Positions 43,800 through 51,678 of a DNA stretch of 64,000 bases are shown here, in pieces. This DNA is from Streptomyces xanthophaeus (GTDB lineage Bacteria > Actinomycetota > Actinomycetes > Streptomycetales > Streptomycetaceae). Below the pieces are notes generated by a model, which saw only the letters and a program-made list of their open reading frames with translations, made no database searches and was not told where the DNA came from. Where the stretch lies: contig NZ_JOFT01000008.1 in the NCBI RefSeq assembly GCF_000725805.1, positions 186,001-250,000 on the forward strand, in the 5' to 3' direction. The translations under genes and the position numbers were made by a program. How positions within the stretch are numbered: position 1 is the stretch's first letter; every line of letters starts with the position of its first letter.

Positions 43800-45199
43800 G
43801 GCGCAGGCTCCTGGCCGTGCTGACGGTGCTCATGGGGGTCGCGGCGCTGCTCCTGTGCGTCCCCCTGGCCGACGCCTACGCGCGCGGCCGGACCGAGCAC
43901 CTCCTCCTGCAACGGCGTTCGGAGGCCGTGCGGTTCGCGGACCTCGCGGAACGGATGCGCACCGCGGCGGACCGGGCGGAGCTGTCCGCGGAGATCAGCC
44001 GGTACGCCGAGCTGTACGGGGCCTCGGTGGTCGTGGTGGACACGTCGGGGGCGACGGTCGCCCGGGCGGGGACGAATCCCTCCGCGCACGCGGGCCCCGA
44101 CGGATCCGCCGCGGTGGCGGACGCCCGGCGGCGCGCTCTCACCGGCCGCTCCACGGACCGGCTGCCGACCGTCCACCCCTGGAGTCCGGCCGGTGTGGTG
44201 ATCGCCGAACCGGTGGGGCGGGACGAGCGGGTCAGCGGGGCGGTCCTGATGGCCGTGCCCACCGCGGCGGCCCGGCGGGACGTGACGGTCCGCTGGTCAC
44301 TCATCGGCGCCGGGGCCGTCGGCGCCTTCACGGCGGCGGCCCTGGTGGCGGCGGGCATCGCGCGCTGGCTGATGCGGCCGGTCCTCGATCTGGACCGCAC
44401 CGTGGAGCGGCTGACCGCCGGCCGGCTCCAGGCGCGGGCCGTCTCCGAGACCGGGCCGCCCGAACTGCGCCGTCTGCGGCAGCACTTCAACGTGATGGCG
44501 CAGGCCATGGCGGACTCCATCGGCCGCCAGCGGGACTTCGTGGCCGACGCCTCCCACCAGCTCCGCAATCCGCTGGCCGCCCTGGTCCTCCAGCTGGAGA
44601 ACGTCGAACCGCACATCGCTCCCGGCCCCGGCCGGGCGGAGCACTCCCGCGCCCTGGACGAGGCGGAGCGCCTGGCCGAACTCCTCGACGGTCTGCTGGC
44701 CCTGGCCCGGGTGGAGTCCGCCACGGCGGAGCTGACGGACCAGGACGTGTCGCGGGCCGTACGGGACCGGGTGCGGGCCTGGTCCCCGGTCTTCGAGGAC
44801 GCCGGCCTGGAACTGTCCGTCACCGGGCTGCCCGAGGGGCTGCGGGCGCACGGCCTGCCCGACGCGGTGGGCCGGGTGCTGGACGCGCTCCTGGACAACG
44901 CCCTCAAGTTCGTCCCGCGCGGCGGACGCATCGAGGTGAGTGCCGCGGCGGACCCGGACGGAGGGAGCGCCGTGGTGCGGGTGGCCGACGACGGGCCGGG
45001 CGTCCCGCAGGACCAGCTCCCCCTGCTGCTCCGGCGCTTCGCGCGGTCCCCCGGTCACCAGAACGTGCCCGGCAGCGGGCTGGGTCTGGCCATCGCGGAC
45101 GAGATCGCCCGGATCAGCGGCGGCGACCTCCTGGCCGGCCCGAACGCCCCGCACGGCCTGGTCCTGGAGCTCAGGCTGCCGGGCGGCGCCCGGCCGTGA
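43796..45199 (+). CDS. Two-component sensor histidine kinase
   Basis: Kinase of 467 aa. TM1 is at about residues 4-26 and TM2 at about 165-190, with an exported sensor loop of about 135 residues between them. HAMP follows, then HisKA with D-A-S-H-Q-L-R-N-P-L-A-A-L, then HATPase with D-N-A-L-K-F-V, D-D-G-P-G-V and G-S-G-L-G-L. H-Q-L-R-N-P is the TctE/QseC variant of the H box. The adjacent TAXI protein on the opposite strand could present the ligand to the sensor loop. Confidence 0.93.
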   Translation: MRRRLLAVLTVLMGVAALLLCVPLADAYARGRTEHLLLQRRSEAVRFADLAERMRTAADRAELSAEISRYAELYGASVVVVDTSGATVARAGTNPSAHAGPDGSAAVADARRRALTGRSTDRLPTVHPWSPAGVVIAEPVGRDERVSGAVLMAVPTAAARRDVTVRWSLIGAGAVGAFTAAALVAAGIARWLMRPVLDLDRTVERLTAGRLQARAVSETGPPELRRLRQHFNVMAQAMADSIGRQRDFVADASHQLRNPLAALVLQLENVEPHIAPGPGRAEHSRALDEAERLAELLDGLLALARVESATAELTDQDVSRAVRDRVRAWSPVFEDAGLELSVTGLPEGLRAHGLPDAVGRVLDALLDNALKFVPRGGRIEVSAAADPDGGSAVVRVADDGPGVPQDQLPLLLRRFARSPGHQNVPGSGLGLAIADEIARISGGDLLAGPNAPHGLVLELRLPGGARP

Positions 45200-45222
45200 C
45201 CGGCCCGGTGCCCGGTGCCCGG

Positions 45223-46191
45223 TCAGCCGTACACGGACCGGTAGTAGGCGGCCGCCCCCGGGTGCAGCGGCACGGCGCCGGTGGAGATGGCGAACCGGGG
45301 CTCCAGCCGGGCCCCCGCCGTCACCTCGCGCAGCAGGTCGCGCCAGCGCTCGTAGACCACCTGGAGGAGGGCGCGGACCACCTCGGGCGGGAGGTCGGCG
45401 CGGGCCAGCAGGTAGTTTCCGACGCCGACCGTCGCCACGGGGCCGGCCAGTCCGTAGGCCCCCGCCGGAAGGGTGACCGTCGTGTAGACCGGGCCGTGGC
45501 GCTCGCGCAGCGCGCCCGCGTGGCCGTCCAGCGGGAGGAACCGCAGGGGCAGTTCGCGGGCCAGTTCCGTCAGGGCCGGGGTGGGCACTCCCCCGGACCA
45601 GAACAAGGCGTCGACGGAGCCCTCGTGCAGCGCCCGCGCGGACTCGGCGAGGCCCAGCCGGCGCTCCTGCACGGGGCGGGGGCCTTCGTGCAGCCCGGCC
45701 GCCCGCAGGATGCGTCCCGCGACGACCTGCACCCCGGACCCCGCTGCTCCCGCCGCGACGGGCCGGCCGGCCAGGTCCTCCACCGAGCGCACCGGCCCGG
45801 CCGCCGGGACGAGGAGGTGCGTGTAGTTCACGTAGACCCTGGCGAGTGCGGTGACGGCGACCTGGCGGGCGAACGACTCCCGGCCCAGCGCCGCGTCCTC
45901 GGCCACGTCGGCCATCGCCAGCGCGAGGTCGACGGAGCCCTCGTCGAGGTCCCGCAGGTTGTCCACGCTCGCCGCGGTGCTCACCGCGGCGATCTCCAGC
46001 GGGGCGCCGCTCGCGGCGACGGCCCGTGCCAGGGCCTTCCCGAACGCGTTGTACGGGCCGCCGTCCGGCCCCGTCGCGAGCCGCAGGCGCCGCGGCGGGA
46101 CGGCGTCGCCCGAGCACCCGGTGAGGGCCGCCGCGGCCGCGCCGAGCCCGGCCCCCATCAGCCGTCGTCGGCTCGGCCCCGTCCTGGTCAC
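45223..46191 (-). CDS. TAXI-family TRAP solute-binding protein
   Basis: Exported receptor of 322 aa with a twin-Arg-like n-region (S-R-R-R-L-M-G) and a lipobox (A-L-T-G-C), so probably a Tat-exported lipoprotein. The mature part follows TAXI proteins: R-L-A-T-G-P-D-G-G-P-Y-N-A-F-G-K-A-L-A near the start, S-V-D-N-L-R-D-L, V-Y-V-N-Y-T-H-L-L-V, G-S-G-V-Q and A-Y-G-L-A-G. No TRAP membrane subunit (DctQM) is in the window, so an orphan sensory role with the neighbouring two-component system is likely. Confidence 0.88.
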   Translation of the reverse strand: MTRTGPSRRRLMGAGLGAAAAALTGCSGDAVPPRRLRLATGPDGGPYNAFGKALARAVAASGAPLEIAAVSTAASVDNLRDLDEGSVDLALAMADVAEDAALGRESFARQVAVTALARVYVNYTHLLVPAAGPVRSVEDLAGRPVAAGAAGSGVQVVAGRILRAAGLHEGPRPVQERRLGLAESARALHEGSVDALFWSGGVPTPALTELARELPLRFLPLDGHAGALRERHGPVYTTVTLPAGAYGLAGPVATVGVGNYLLARADLPPEVVRALLQVVYERWRDLLREVTAGARLEPRFAISTGAVPLHPGAAAYYRSVYG

Positions 46192-46234
46192 GGCGGCAGC
46201 CTACGGGGTGACCGTCCGCGGGGGCGCCGCCCGG

Positions 46235-46981
46235 TCAGGCAGGCAGCCTCAGGAGCATCAGCGGGCTGCTGGTGGGCTGCGGGGAGCCGCCCTCGGGTTC
46301 GAGGGTCAGCCCGACCGCGCGGGCCCGGCCCGGGTCGCCCTGCATCAGGACGGCTCCGTCCGCCTGGAGCAGACCGGCGGGCCGCATGGTGCCGTTGTCG
46401 TCGAACCACAGCTGGTAGGTCCTGCCCGCGTCCGCCTTCGGCAGGCCGGTGCTGAGGAAGACGGCCCGGTTCAGGCCCGCGGAGGTGACCACGGACGTGG
46501 CCGCGCCGCTGCTGGTGCGCCCGTGGACGGTCTTGGCGTCGGGCGCGGTCATCACGGCCGTCAGCGCCTGCACCTGCCGGTCGGCCTGCTGGGCCTGCGT
46601 ACGGGCCTGCTCGGCCTGCTGGTGCTGCCAGACCGCGACCCCGCCGAAGGCCGCGGCGGCCACGACGCTGGCGGCGACGGCGAAGGGGCCCGCCTTGCGC
46701 ACGAGGGCCGTACCGAGACGGACCGGGCGGCCGGAGCGGACGTGCGGCGGGAGCTGGCGCACGGTGTCGACCTGTTCCAGGACGGCCTGCTTCATGTGCG
46801 GGGGCGCGGGTACGCCCACGGCTGCGGCCAGGCGCGCCGCCGTGGCCGAGAAGCCGCTCACCTCCGCCGTGCAGGAGGCGCACCGCCCCAGGTGGACGAG
46901 GAAGGCCTCGCGCTCCTCCGGGGCGAGCGCGTCGAGTGCGTACGCGCCGGCCAGGGCGTGCAGGTCTTCTTCGTGCCTCAT
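46235..46981 (-). CDS. rskA: Anti-sigma factor, RskA type
   Basis: Membrane anti-sigma of 248 aa. The N-terminal cytosolic domain (about residues 1-95) carries the zinc-type anti-sigma motif H-L-G-R-C-A-S-C. One TM helix (about 112-134) is followed by an exported RskA domain with W-F-D-D-N-G-T-M-R-P-A-G-L-L and a C-terminal L-E-P-E-G-G-S-P-Q-P-T. The ATG overlaps the sigma factor stop by 4 bp. In mycobacteria RskA holds SigK and is cut by regulated proteolysis involving Rip1. Confidence 0.9.
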   Translation of the reverse strand: MRHEEDLHALAGAYALDALAPEEREAFLVHLGRCASCTAEVSGFSATAARLAAAVGVPAPPHMKQAVLEQVDTVRQLPPHVRSGRPVRLGTALVRKAGPFAVAASVVAAAAFGGVAVWQHQQAEQARTQAQQADRQVQALTAVMTAPDAKTVHGRTSSGAATSVVTSAGLNRAVFLSTGLPKADAGRTYQLWFDDNGTMRPAGLLQADGAVLMQGDPGRARAVGLTLEPEGGSPQPTSSPLMLLRLPA

Positions 46982-47583
46982 GTGGTCACCCCCATGCAGT
47001 CGCGCAGCCGGATGAGTCCGTCACGCATACGGGTCTTGACGGTGGGAAGCGGTGCCCGCAGCGTCTCCGCAACCTCGCGGTAGGTCAGGCCCTGGTAGTA
47101 GGCCAGTGTGACGGCCTGGCGCTGGAGATCGGTCAGCATGCGCATGCAGCGGCGCACCTGCTCGCTCTCCAGGCGCGTCTCCACCTGCTCGGCCACCTCG
47201 TCGAAGGGCCGCTGCTGTTCGCGTACGGCCGTGCTCCGGTCGCGGTCCGCGGCGGCCTGGGCCGACCGGACCCGGTCGACGGCCCTGCGGTGCGCGAGCG
47301 TGGCCACCCACGTGGTGACGCTGCCCGCCTCGGGGCGGTAGCGGGCGGCCTGGCGCCACAGGTCGATCATCACCTCCTGGGCCACCTCCTCCGCCTGGGC
47401 CCGGTCGCGGACGACCTTCAAGGCGATGCCGAACACCGTGCTGACCACACCGTCGTAGAGGACCGCGAAGGCGTCCTTGTCTCCGCGGGCCACCTGCTGC
47501 ATGACGTCCTCCAGCGCTCCCGCTGCTTCCGGCCCGGGGCCGCCGCGTGCGCGCGGCCGGCCGAACGGCTGGGGGCGGCTCAC
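46978..47583 (-). CDS. sigK: ECF RNA polymerase sigma factor, SigK type
   Basis: Sigma factor of 201 aa. GTG 47583 is preferred over GTG 47592 because GAGGAG lies 8 bases before it. Region 2 is at about residues 20-95 (A-F-A-V-L-Y-D, E-V-A-Q-E-V-M-I-D-L-W-R, G-S-V-T-T-W-V-A-T-L-A-H-R-R-A-V-D-R-V-R). Region 4 is at about 130-195 (Y-Y-Q-G-L-T-Y-R-E-V-A-E-T-L-R-A-P-L-P-T-V-K-T-R). Gene order with rskA, a FAS1 protein and the FAD/DUF1365/CFA/DUF1295 operon matches mycobacterial sigK. A shared promoter motif upstream suggests autoregulation. Confidence 0.92.
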   Translation of the reverse strand: MSRPQPFGRPRARGGPGPEAAGALEDVMQQVARGDKDAFAVLYDGVVSTVFGIALKVVRDRAQAEEVAQEVMIDLWRQAARYRPEAGSVTTWVATLAHRRAVDRVRSAQAAADRDRSTAVREQQRPFDEVAEQVETRLESEQVRRCMRMLTDLQRQAVTLAYYQGLTYREVAETLRAPLPTVKTRMRDGLIRLRDCMGVTT

Positions 47584-47742
47584 CGGATCCACTCCTCGCG
47601 CGGCGGCGCGGCCTGCCGCCGGCCGGTGTCGGGGCGTGCGCCCTCGTGCATCCCTCGCATGAACAACCCTTCACTCCCGGACGGGGCCGGCCCCCGGGGA
47701 CGGAGGACGGCTGCGGGCTCGCCTCACGACGCTCCCACCTTC

Positions 47743-47771
47743 ACTTCGTCACCCGCGCCCCTGCGGATTGG
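47743..47771 (-). promoter_or_regulatory. Candidate SigK-type promoter of sigK-rskA
   Basis: On the minus strand CCAATCC (47771-47765) is followed after 16 bases by CGAAGT (47748-47743). The same arrangement occurs at two other starts in this block. The mycobacterial SigK consensus is, as I recall it, CCATCC then about 16-17 bases then CCGAAT. The predicted leader before GTG 47583 is about 150 bases. Confidence 0.6.
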
Positions 47772-47837
47772 CCTTCTGTACGAAGGGTGCGGGCCGCTGT
47801 CAACACACAGTCCCCCGGAACCCGTTCGAGGGAACAC

Positions 47838-47866
47838 CCAATCCGCCGGACGGACCACGCCGAATG
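47838..47866 (+). promoter_or_regulatory. Candidate SigK-type promoter of the molybdopterin oxidoreductase gene
   Basis: CCAATCC (47838-47844), 16 bases, CGAATG (47861-47866); with the preceding C the -10 reads CCGAAT exactly. The -10 covers the ATG at 47864, so that ATG cannot be translated from this promoter. Transcription would begin near 47872-47873, at the GTG of the next candidate start, giving a leaderless mRNA. Confidence 0.6.
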
Positions 47867-47872
47867 CGGGGT

Positions 47873-49489
47873 GTGAGCAACCTCCGTACGACCGTCACCG
47901 GCGGCGCCCTCGGCGCCGTGTCCGGTCTGCTGTCCGGTTTCACCGCACTGGCGGTGGCCGAAGCCGTCGCCTCGCTGGTGCGGCCGCGGACCGGGCCGGT
48001 GACCGTCGTCGGCGGGGCCGCGATCGACCGGGCCCCGGCGCCGGTGAAGGACTTCGCGATCCGCACCTTCGGTGAAGACGACAAGCTCGTCCTCCAGCTC
48101 GGCATCCTGGCCGCCCTCGGCGTCCTCGGAGTGGGCCTGGGCCTGCTGGCGCTGCGCCACCGGCGGGCCGGCAGCGCCGGTGTCCTGCTGTTCGGCCTGG
48201 TCGGGGCGGCCGCCGCGCTCAGCCGGCCGGACGCCCGGGGGGCCGCCGACACCCTGCCGTCGCTGGCCGGAGCGGTGGCGGGCGCGGTGGCGCTGTACAT
48301 CCTGGCCGGGAAGGCCGCCGGGGCCGACGCACAGGCCGGTGGCGGGGCCGACGCGCAGTCCGGCGCACGGACCGACGGAGCCTTCGGCGGCGGCTGGTCC
48401 CGGCGGGGGTTCCTGACGGCGGCCTCCGTCACCGCGGTGGCCGCCACGGGAGCGGGCCTGCTCGGCCGCACCCTGAGCGGGCGGCGCGGGCGGGGAGCCG
48501 TCGCCTCCCGCGAGGCGGTCGTCCTCCCCGCGCCCGCCTCCCCGGCGGCCCCCCTGCCTGCGGGGGCGCAGCTGAAGGTGGCCGGGATCAGCCCCTTCAC
48601 CACACCGAACGGGGACTTCTACCGGGTCGACACCGCCCTGGCCGTCCCCATGGTGGACGCCGGCACCTGGCGGCTGCGCATCCACGGCACGGGGGTGGCC
48701 CGGCCGCGCAGCTACACCTTCCGCGAGCTGCTGGCCCGTCCCCTGGTCGAGCGTGACATCACCTTGACCTGCGTCTCCAACGAGGTGGGAGGTCCGTACG
48801 CCGGACACGCCCGCTGGCTCGGCGTACCGCTGGGTGACCTGCTGCGGGAGTGCGGGGTGCGGCCGCCCTCCGGGGGCGGCCGGGCGGACCAGCTCGTCGC
48901 CCGCTCCGTGGACGGCATGACCCTGGGCTCCCCCGTCGAGGACGTGATGGACGGCCGCGACGCGCTGCTCGCGGTCGGCATGAACGGCGAGCCCCTGCCC
49001 TTCGCCCACGGCTTCCCCGTGCGGATGGTCGTCCCCGGCCTGTACGGGTACGTGTCGGCCTGCAAGTGGATCGAGGACATCGAGCTCACCACCTTCGACC
49101 GGTACGACCCGTACTGGGTCCGGCGCGGATGGGCCCGCAGGGCGCCCGTCAAGACGCAGGCCCGCATCGACACCCCGAAGCCCTTCGCCCGCCCCGGCGG
49201 CGCGGAGGTCATGGTCGCCGGGGTGGCCTGGGCCCAGCACCGCGGGATCACCCGCGTCGAGGTCCGGGTCGACGACGGCCCGTGGGAGGACGCCGACCTG
49301 GCGGCCCAGGACACCGTCGACACCTGGCGGCAGTGGTCCTACCCCTGGCGGCCCACCCCGGGCGGCCACACCCTCACCGTCCGCGCCACCGACGGCACCG
49401 GCGCCGTGCAGACCGAGGACCGCACCCGCACCGTCCCCGACGGGGCGAGCGGCCGGCACAGCGTCTTCGTCACCGCCGGACCGCCCTGA
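47873..49489 (+). CDS. Membrane-anchored YedY-like molybdopterin-dependent oxidoreductase
   Basis: Protein of 538 aa from GTG 47873 (ATG 47864 would add three residues but overlaps the presumed -10). Three or more TM helices lie in the first about 145 residues, then a twin-Arg-like W-S-R-R-G-F-L and a further hydrophobic stretch. The Mo-cofactor domain (about 230-435) has the Mo-binding Cys300 in T-L-T-C-V-S-N-E-V-G-G and C-K-W-I-E-D-I-E-L. A Mo-co dimerisation-like domain (about 440-538) ends the protein. It belongs to the sulphite-oxidase family. YedY/MsrP repairs oxidised methionine in exported proteins, which suggests envelope redox defence. Confidence 0.88.
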   Translation: MSNLRTTVTGGALGAVSGLLSGFTALAVAEAVASLVRPRTGPVTVVGGAAIDRAPAPVKDFAIRTFGEDDKLVLQLGILAALGVLGVGLGLLALRHRRAGSAGVLLFGLVGAAAALSRPDARGAADTLPSLAGAVAGAVALYILAGKAAGADAQAGGGADAQSGARTDGAFGGGWSRRGFLTAASVTAVAATGAGLLGRTLSGRRGRGAVASREAVVLPAPASPAAPLPAGAQLKVAGISPFTTPNGDFYRVDTALAVPMVDAGTWRLRIHGTGVARPRSYTFRELLARPLVERDITLTCVSNEVGGPYAGHARWLGVPLGDLLRECGVRPPSGGGRADQLVARSVDGMTLGSPVEDVMDGRDALLAVGMNGEPLPFAHGFPVRMVVPGLYGYVSACKWIEDIELTTFDRYDPYWVRRGWARRAPVKTQARIDTPKPFARPGGAEVMVAGVAWAQHRGITRVEVRVDDGPWEDADLAAQDTVDTWRQWSYPWRPTPGGHTLTVRATDGTGAVQTEDRTRTVPDGASGRHSVFVTAGPP

Positions 49490-49549
49490 GGCCGGACCCC
49501 CGGCCACGCGACCACCACCGGACCACCTGACCAGCACCTGACCACCCGA

Positions 49550-49577
49550 CCATCCGACCACCTCAGGTCATCGCTTT
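49550..49577 (+). promoter_or_regulatory. Weak SigK-like promoter before the FAS1 gene
   Basis: CCATCC (49550-49555) with CGCTTT 16 bases later (49572-49577). The -35 and spacing match the other sites but only the C-G of the -10 is kept. It lies in a tract of a-c-c-a-c-c / g-a-c-c repeats (49511-49562) that could produce the -35 by chance. Confidence 0.25.
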
Positions 49578-49602
49578 CATGAACCCACAGGAGAAACACA
49601 CC

Positions 49603-50256
49603 ATGTCCAGCACCAGCACCCTGCGCATCCGCCGTACCGCCCTCGCCGTCGCCGCGGCCGCGCTCCTGCCCTTCTCCCTCGCCGCCTGTTCCGACTCCGG
49701 CAGCGATTCCGAGGCGGGATCCGCCGCGGAGCAGAGCGCGGGCGCCGCCCAGCCGGCGGCCCCCGAGGCCCCGATCGCCGCGGGCGGGCCCTTCGGCCCG
49801 GCCTGCGCCGGGGTGCCCGCCCAGGGCGCGGGCTCCTTCGACGGCATGGCCAAGGACCCGGTCGCCACCGCCGCGTCCAACAACCCGGCCCTGTCCACGC
49901 TGGTCGCCGCGGTCAAGAAGGCCGGCCTGGTCGACACCCTCAACAACGCCCAGGACATCACGGTCTTCGCACCGACCAACGACGCCTTCGCGAAGATCCC
50001 GAAGGCCGACCTGGACAAGGTCCTCGCGGACAAGGCCACCCTCACCAAGATCCTCACCTACCACGTCGTGGGCCAGAAGCTGATCCCGGGCCAGCTCGAA
50101 AAGGGCTCCTTCGACACCCTGCAGAAGAGCAGGCTCACCACCAGCGGTTCGGACGAGTCCTTCAAGGTCAACGGCACGTCGAACGTCGTCTGCGGCGACG
50201 TGAAGACCGCCAACGCCAACGTCTACATCGTCGACACCGTCCTGATGCCGAAGTAG
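49603..50256 (+). CDS. Fasciclin (FAS1)-domain lipoprotein
   Basis: Lipoprotein of 217 aa. The ATG at 49603 follows AGGAG. The lipobox is S-L-A-A-C, followed by an Asp/Ser/Ala-rich linker and one FAS1 domain (about 75-217): N-P-A-L-S-T-L-V-A-A-V, D-I-T-V-F-A-P-T-N-D-A-F, L-T-Y-H-V-V-G-Q-K and a C-terminal V-Y-I-V-D-T-V-L-M-P. It is the counterpart of mycobacterial Mpt70/Mpt83, which are SigK targets. It is a surface adhesion-type protein, next to the sigK operon. Confidence 0.95.
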   Translation: MSSTSTLRIRRTALAVAAAALLPFSLAACSDSGSDSEAGSAAEQSAGAAQPAAPEAPIAAGGPFGPACAGVPAQGAGSFDGMAKDPVATAASNNPALSTLVAAVKKAGLVDTLNNAQDITVFAPTNDAFAKIPKADLDKVLADKATLTKILTYHVVGQKLIPGQLEKGSFDTLQKSRLTTSGSDESFKVNGTSNVVCGDVKTANANVYIVDTVLMPK

Positions 50257-50293
50257 CCGGAGCAGCCGGAGCAGCGGTCGCCACCACCTGCGC

Positions 50294-50324
50294 GGAGCCC
50301 GGTCCGAAGGACGGATCGGGCTCC
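50294..50324. terminator. Bulged hairpin after the FAS1 gene
   Basis: GGAGCCCG (50294-50301) pairs with CGGGCTCC (50317-50324), with an inner GTCC/GGAC stem. It ends 3 bp before the next promoter's CCC-ATCC, so FAS1 transcription stops before the six-gene operon begins. Confidence 0.65.
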
Positions 50325-50327
50325 CAC

Positions 50328-50355
50328 CCATCCGAATCCGCCCCCGCGGCGAAGT
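50328..50355 (+). promoter_or_regulatory. Candidate SigK-type promoter of the six-gene lipid operon
   Basis: CCATCC (50328-50333), 16 bases, CGAAGT (50350-50355). The -10 is identical to that of the sigK promoter and the -35 is identical to the mycobacterial SigK consensus. The predicted leader to GTG 50410 is about 48 bases. Confidence 0.6.
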
Positions 50356-50409
50356 ACAGGTGACAGGGCCGGCAGCGGCCGCAGGTCGGACGGGGCGGAG
50401 CGAAGGGCT

Positions 50410-51678
50410 GTGGAGACGGTGGACCGGCGGAAAGTGGCCGTGGTGGGAGGCGGAGTGGCGGGCCTGACCGCCGCGTACGTCCTGAGCAAGCGGTACGAGG
50501 TGGTCCTCCACGAGGCGGACGGGCGGCTCGGGGGCCACGCCCACACCCACGACCTGCCCGCGCCCGGCGGCGGGACCGTCGCCGTGGACTCCGGGTTCAT
50601 CGTCCACAACGAGCGCACCTATCCCCTGCTCCTGCGGCTCCTGCGCGAACTCGGCGTGAGCACCCAGGACTCCGAGATGAGCATGTCGGTGCGGTGCGAC
50701 GGATGCGGTCTGCAGTACGCCGGGGCACGCGGCCCCCGCGGGCTGTTCACCGGACGGGCCGCGCTGCGGGGCCGGTACCTGCGGCTGCTCGCCGAGGTGC
50801 CCGTCTTCCACCGCGGCGCGCGCCGCCTCCTGGCCGAGGGGGACGACGACCGGTACACGCTCGGCCGGTTCCTGCGCGACGGCGGCTTCTCCCCCTACTT
50901 CGTCTCGCACTTCGTGCTCCCGCTCGTCTCCGCCGTCTGGTCCTGCCCCGCACCGACGGCGCTGGAGTACCCGGCCGTCTACCTGTTCCGGTTCCTGGCC
51001 CACCACGGCCTGCTCTCGGTGACCGGCTCCCCGCAGTGGAAGACGGTGACGGGCGGCTCCGCCGAGTACGTCACCAGGATCGCCAAGCACATCGGCAGTG
51101 CGCGCACGGCGAGCCCCGTGACCGCGGTCCGCCGCCTGCCCGGCGGGGTGCTGGTCACGACCGGGGACGGGGCCACCGAGCCGTACGACGCGGTCGTCGT
51201 CGCGACCCACGCCGACCAGGCGCTGCGCCTGCTCGCCGACCCCACCGAGGACGAGCGGCGCGTCCTCGGTGCCTTCCGCTCCTCCCGCAACCCGACGGTG
51301 CTGCACACCGACACCCGGCTGCTGCCCACCAAGGCGGCGGCGCGGGCCTCGTGGAACTACCACCTCCCGTCCTGCGGCACCCCGGTGGGCGGCGCCCAGG
51401 TCAGCTACGACATGAACCGGCTCCAGCAACTGCCCGGTTCCCCGCACTACGTGGTCACCCTCAACGCGGGCGAACGGATCGACCCCGGCGCCGTCCTGGC
51501 CCGCATGGTGTACGAACACCCGCTGTACACCCCGGAGTCCGTGGCCGCCCAGCGGGAACTGCCGGGCCTGAACACGTCCGTGACGGCGTATGCGGGGGCC
51601 TGGCAGGGGTGGGGGTTCCACGAGGACGGCTGCCGGTCCGGTGTGGCGGCCGCCGCGGCGCTGGGGGTGCAGTGGTGA
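50410..51678 (+). CDS. FAD-dependent oxidoreductase (Rv0449c-like)
   Basis: Flavoprotein of 422 aa with a dinucleotide fold V-A-V-V-G-G-G-V-A-G-L-T-A-A-Y at the N-terminus and an amine-oxidase/phytoene-desaturase-like body: G-G-H-A-H-T-H, V-D-S-G-F-I-V-H-N-E-R-T-Y, G-G-S-A-E-Y-V, and C-terminal A-G-A-W-Q-G-W-G-F-H-E-D-G. This is the type that always precedes DUF1365 and a CFA synthase. It may reduce or desaturate lipid-bound intermediates. First gene of the operon; the stop overlaps the next start by 4 bp. Confidence 0.9.
   Translation: METVDRRKVAVVGGGVAGLTAAYVLSKRYEVVLHEADGRLGGHAHTHDLPAPGGGTVAVDSGFIVHNERTYPLLLRLLRELGVSTQDSEMSMSVRCDGCGLQYAGARGPRGLFTGRAALRGRYLRLLAEVPVFHRGARRLLAEGDDDRYTLGRFLRDGGFSPYFVSHFVLPLVSAVWSCPAPTALEYPAVYLFRFLAHHGLLSVTGSPQWKTVTGGSAEYVTRIAKHIGSARTASPVTAVRRLPGGVLVTTGDGATEPYDAVVVATHADQALRLLADPTEDERRVLGAFRSSRNPTVLHTDTRLLPTKAAARASWNYHLPSCGTPVGGAQVSYDMNRLQQLPGSPHYVVTLNAGERIDPGAVLARMVYEHPLYTPESVAAQRELPGLNTSVTAYAGAWQGWGFHEDGCRSGVAAAAALGVQW

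Noticed and set aside
47021..47674. A 217-aa minus-strand frame overlapping sigK
   Set aside because: Arg/Gly-rich shadow of sigK in another frame. Sigma regions 2 and 4 are only in the sigK frame.
50332..50337. The CCGAAT immediately overlapping CCATCC before the FAD oxidoreductase as a -10 box
   Set aside because: No matching -35 lies 16-17 bases upstream. Using CCATCC as the -35 and CGAAGT 16 bases later reproduces the spacing of the other two sites.
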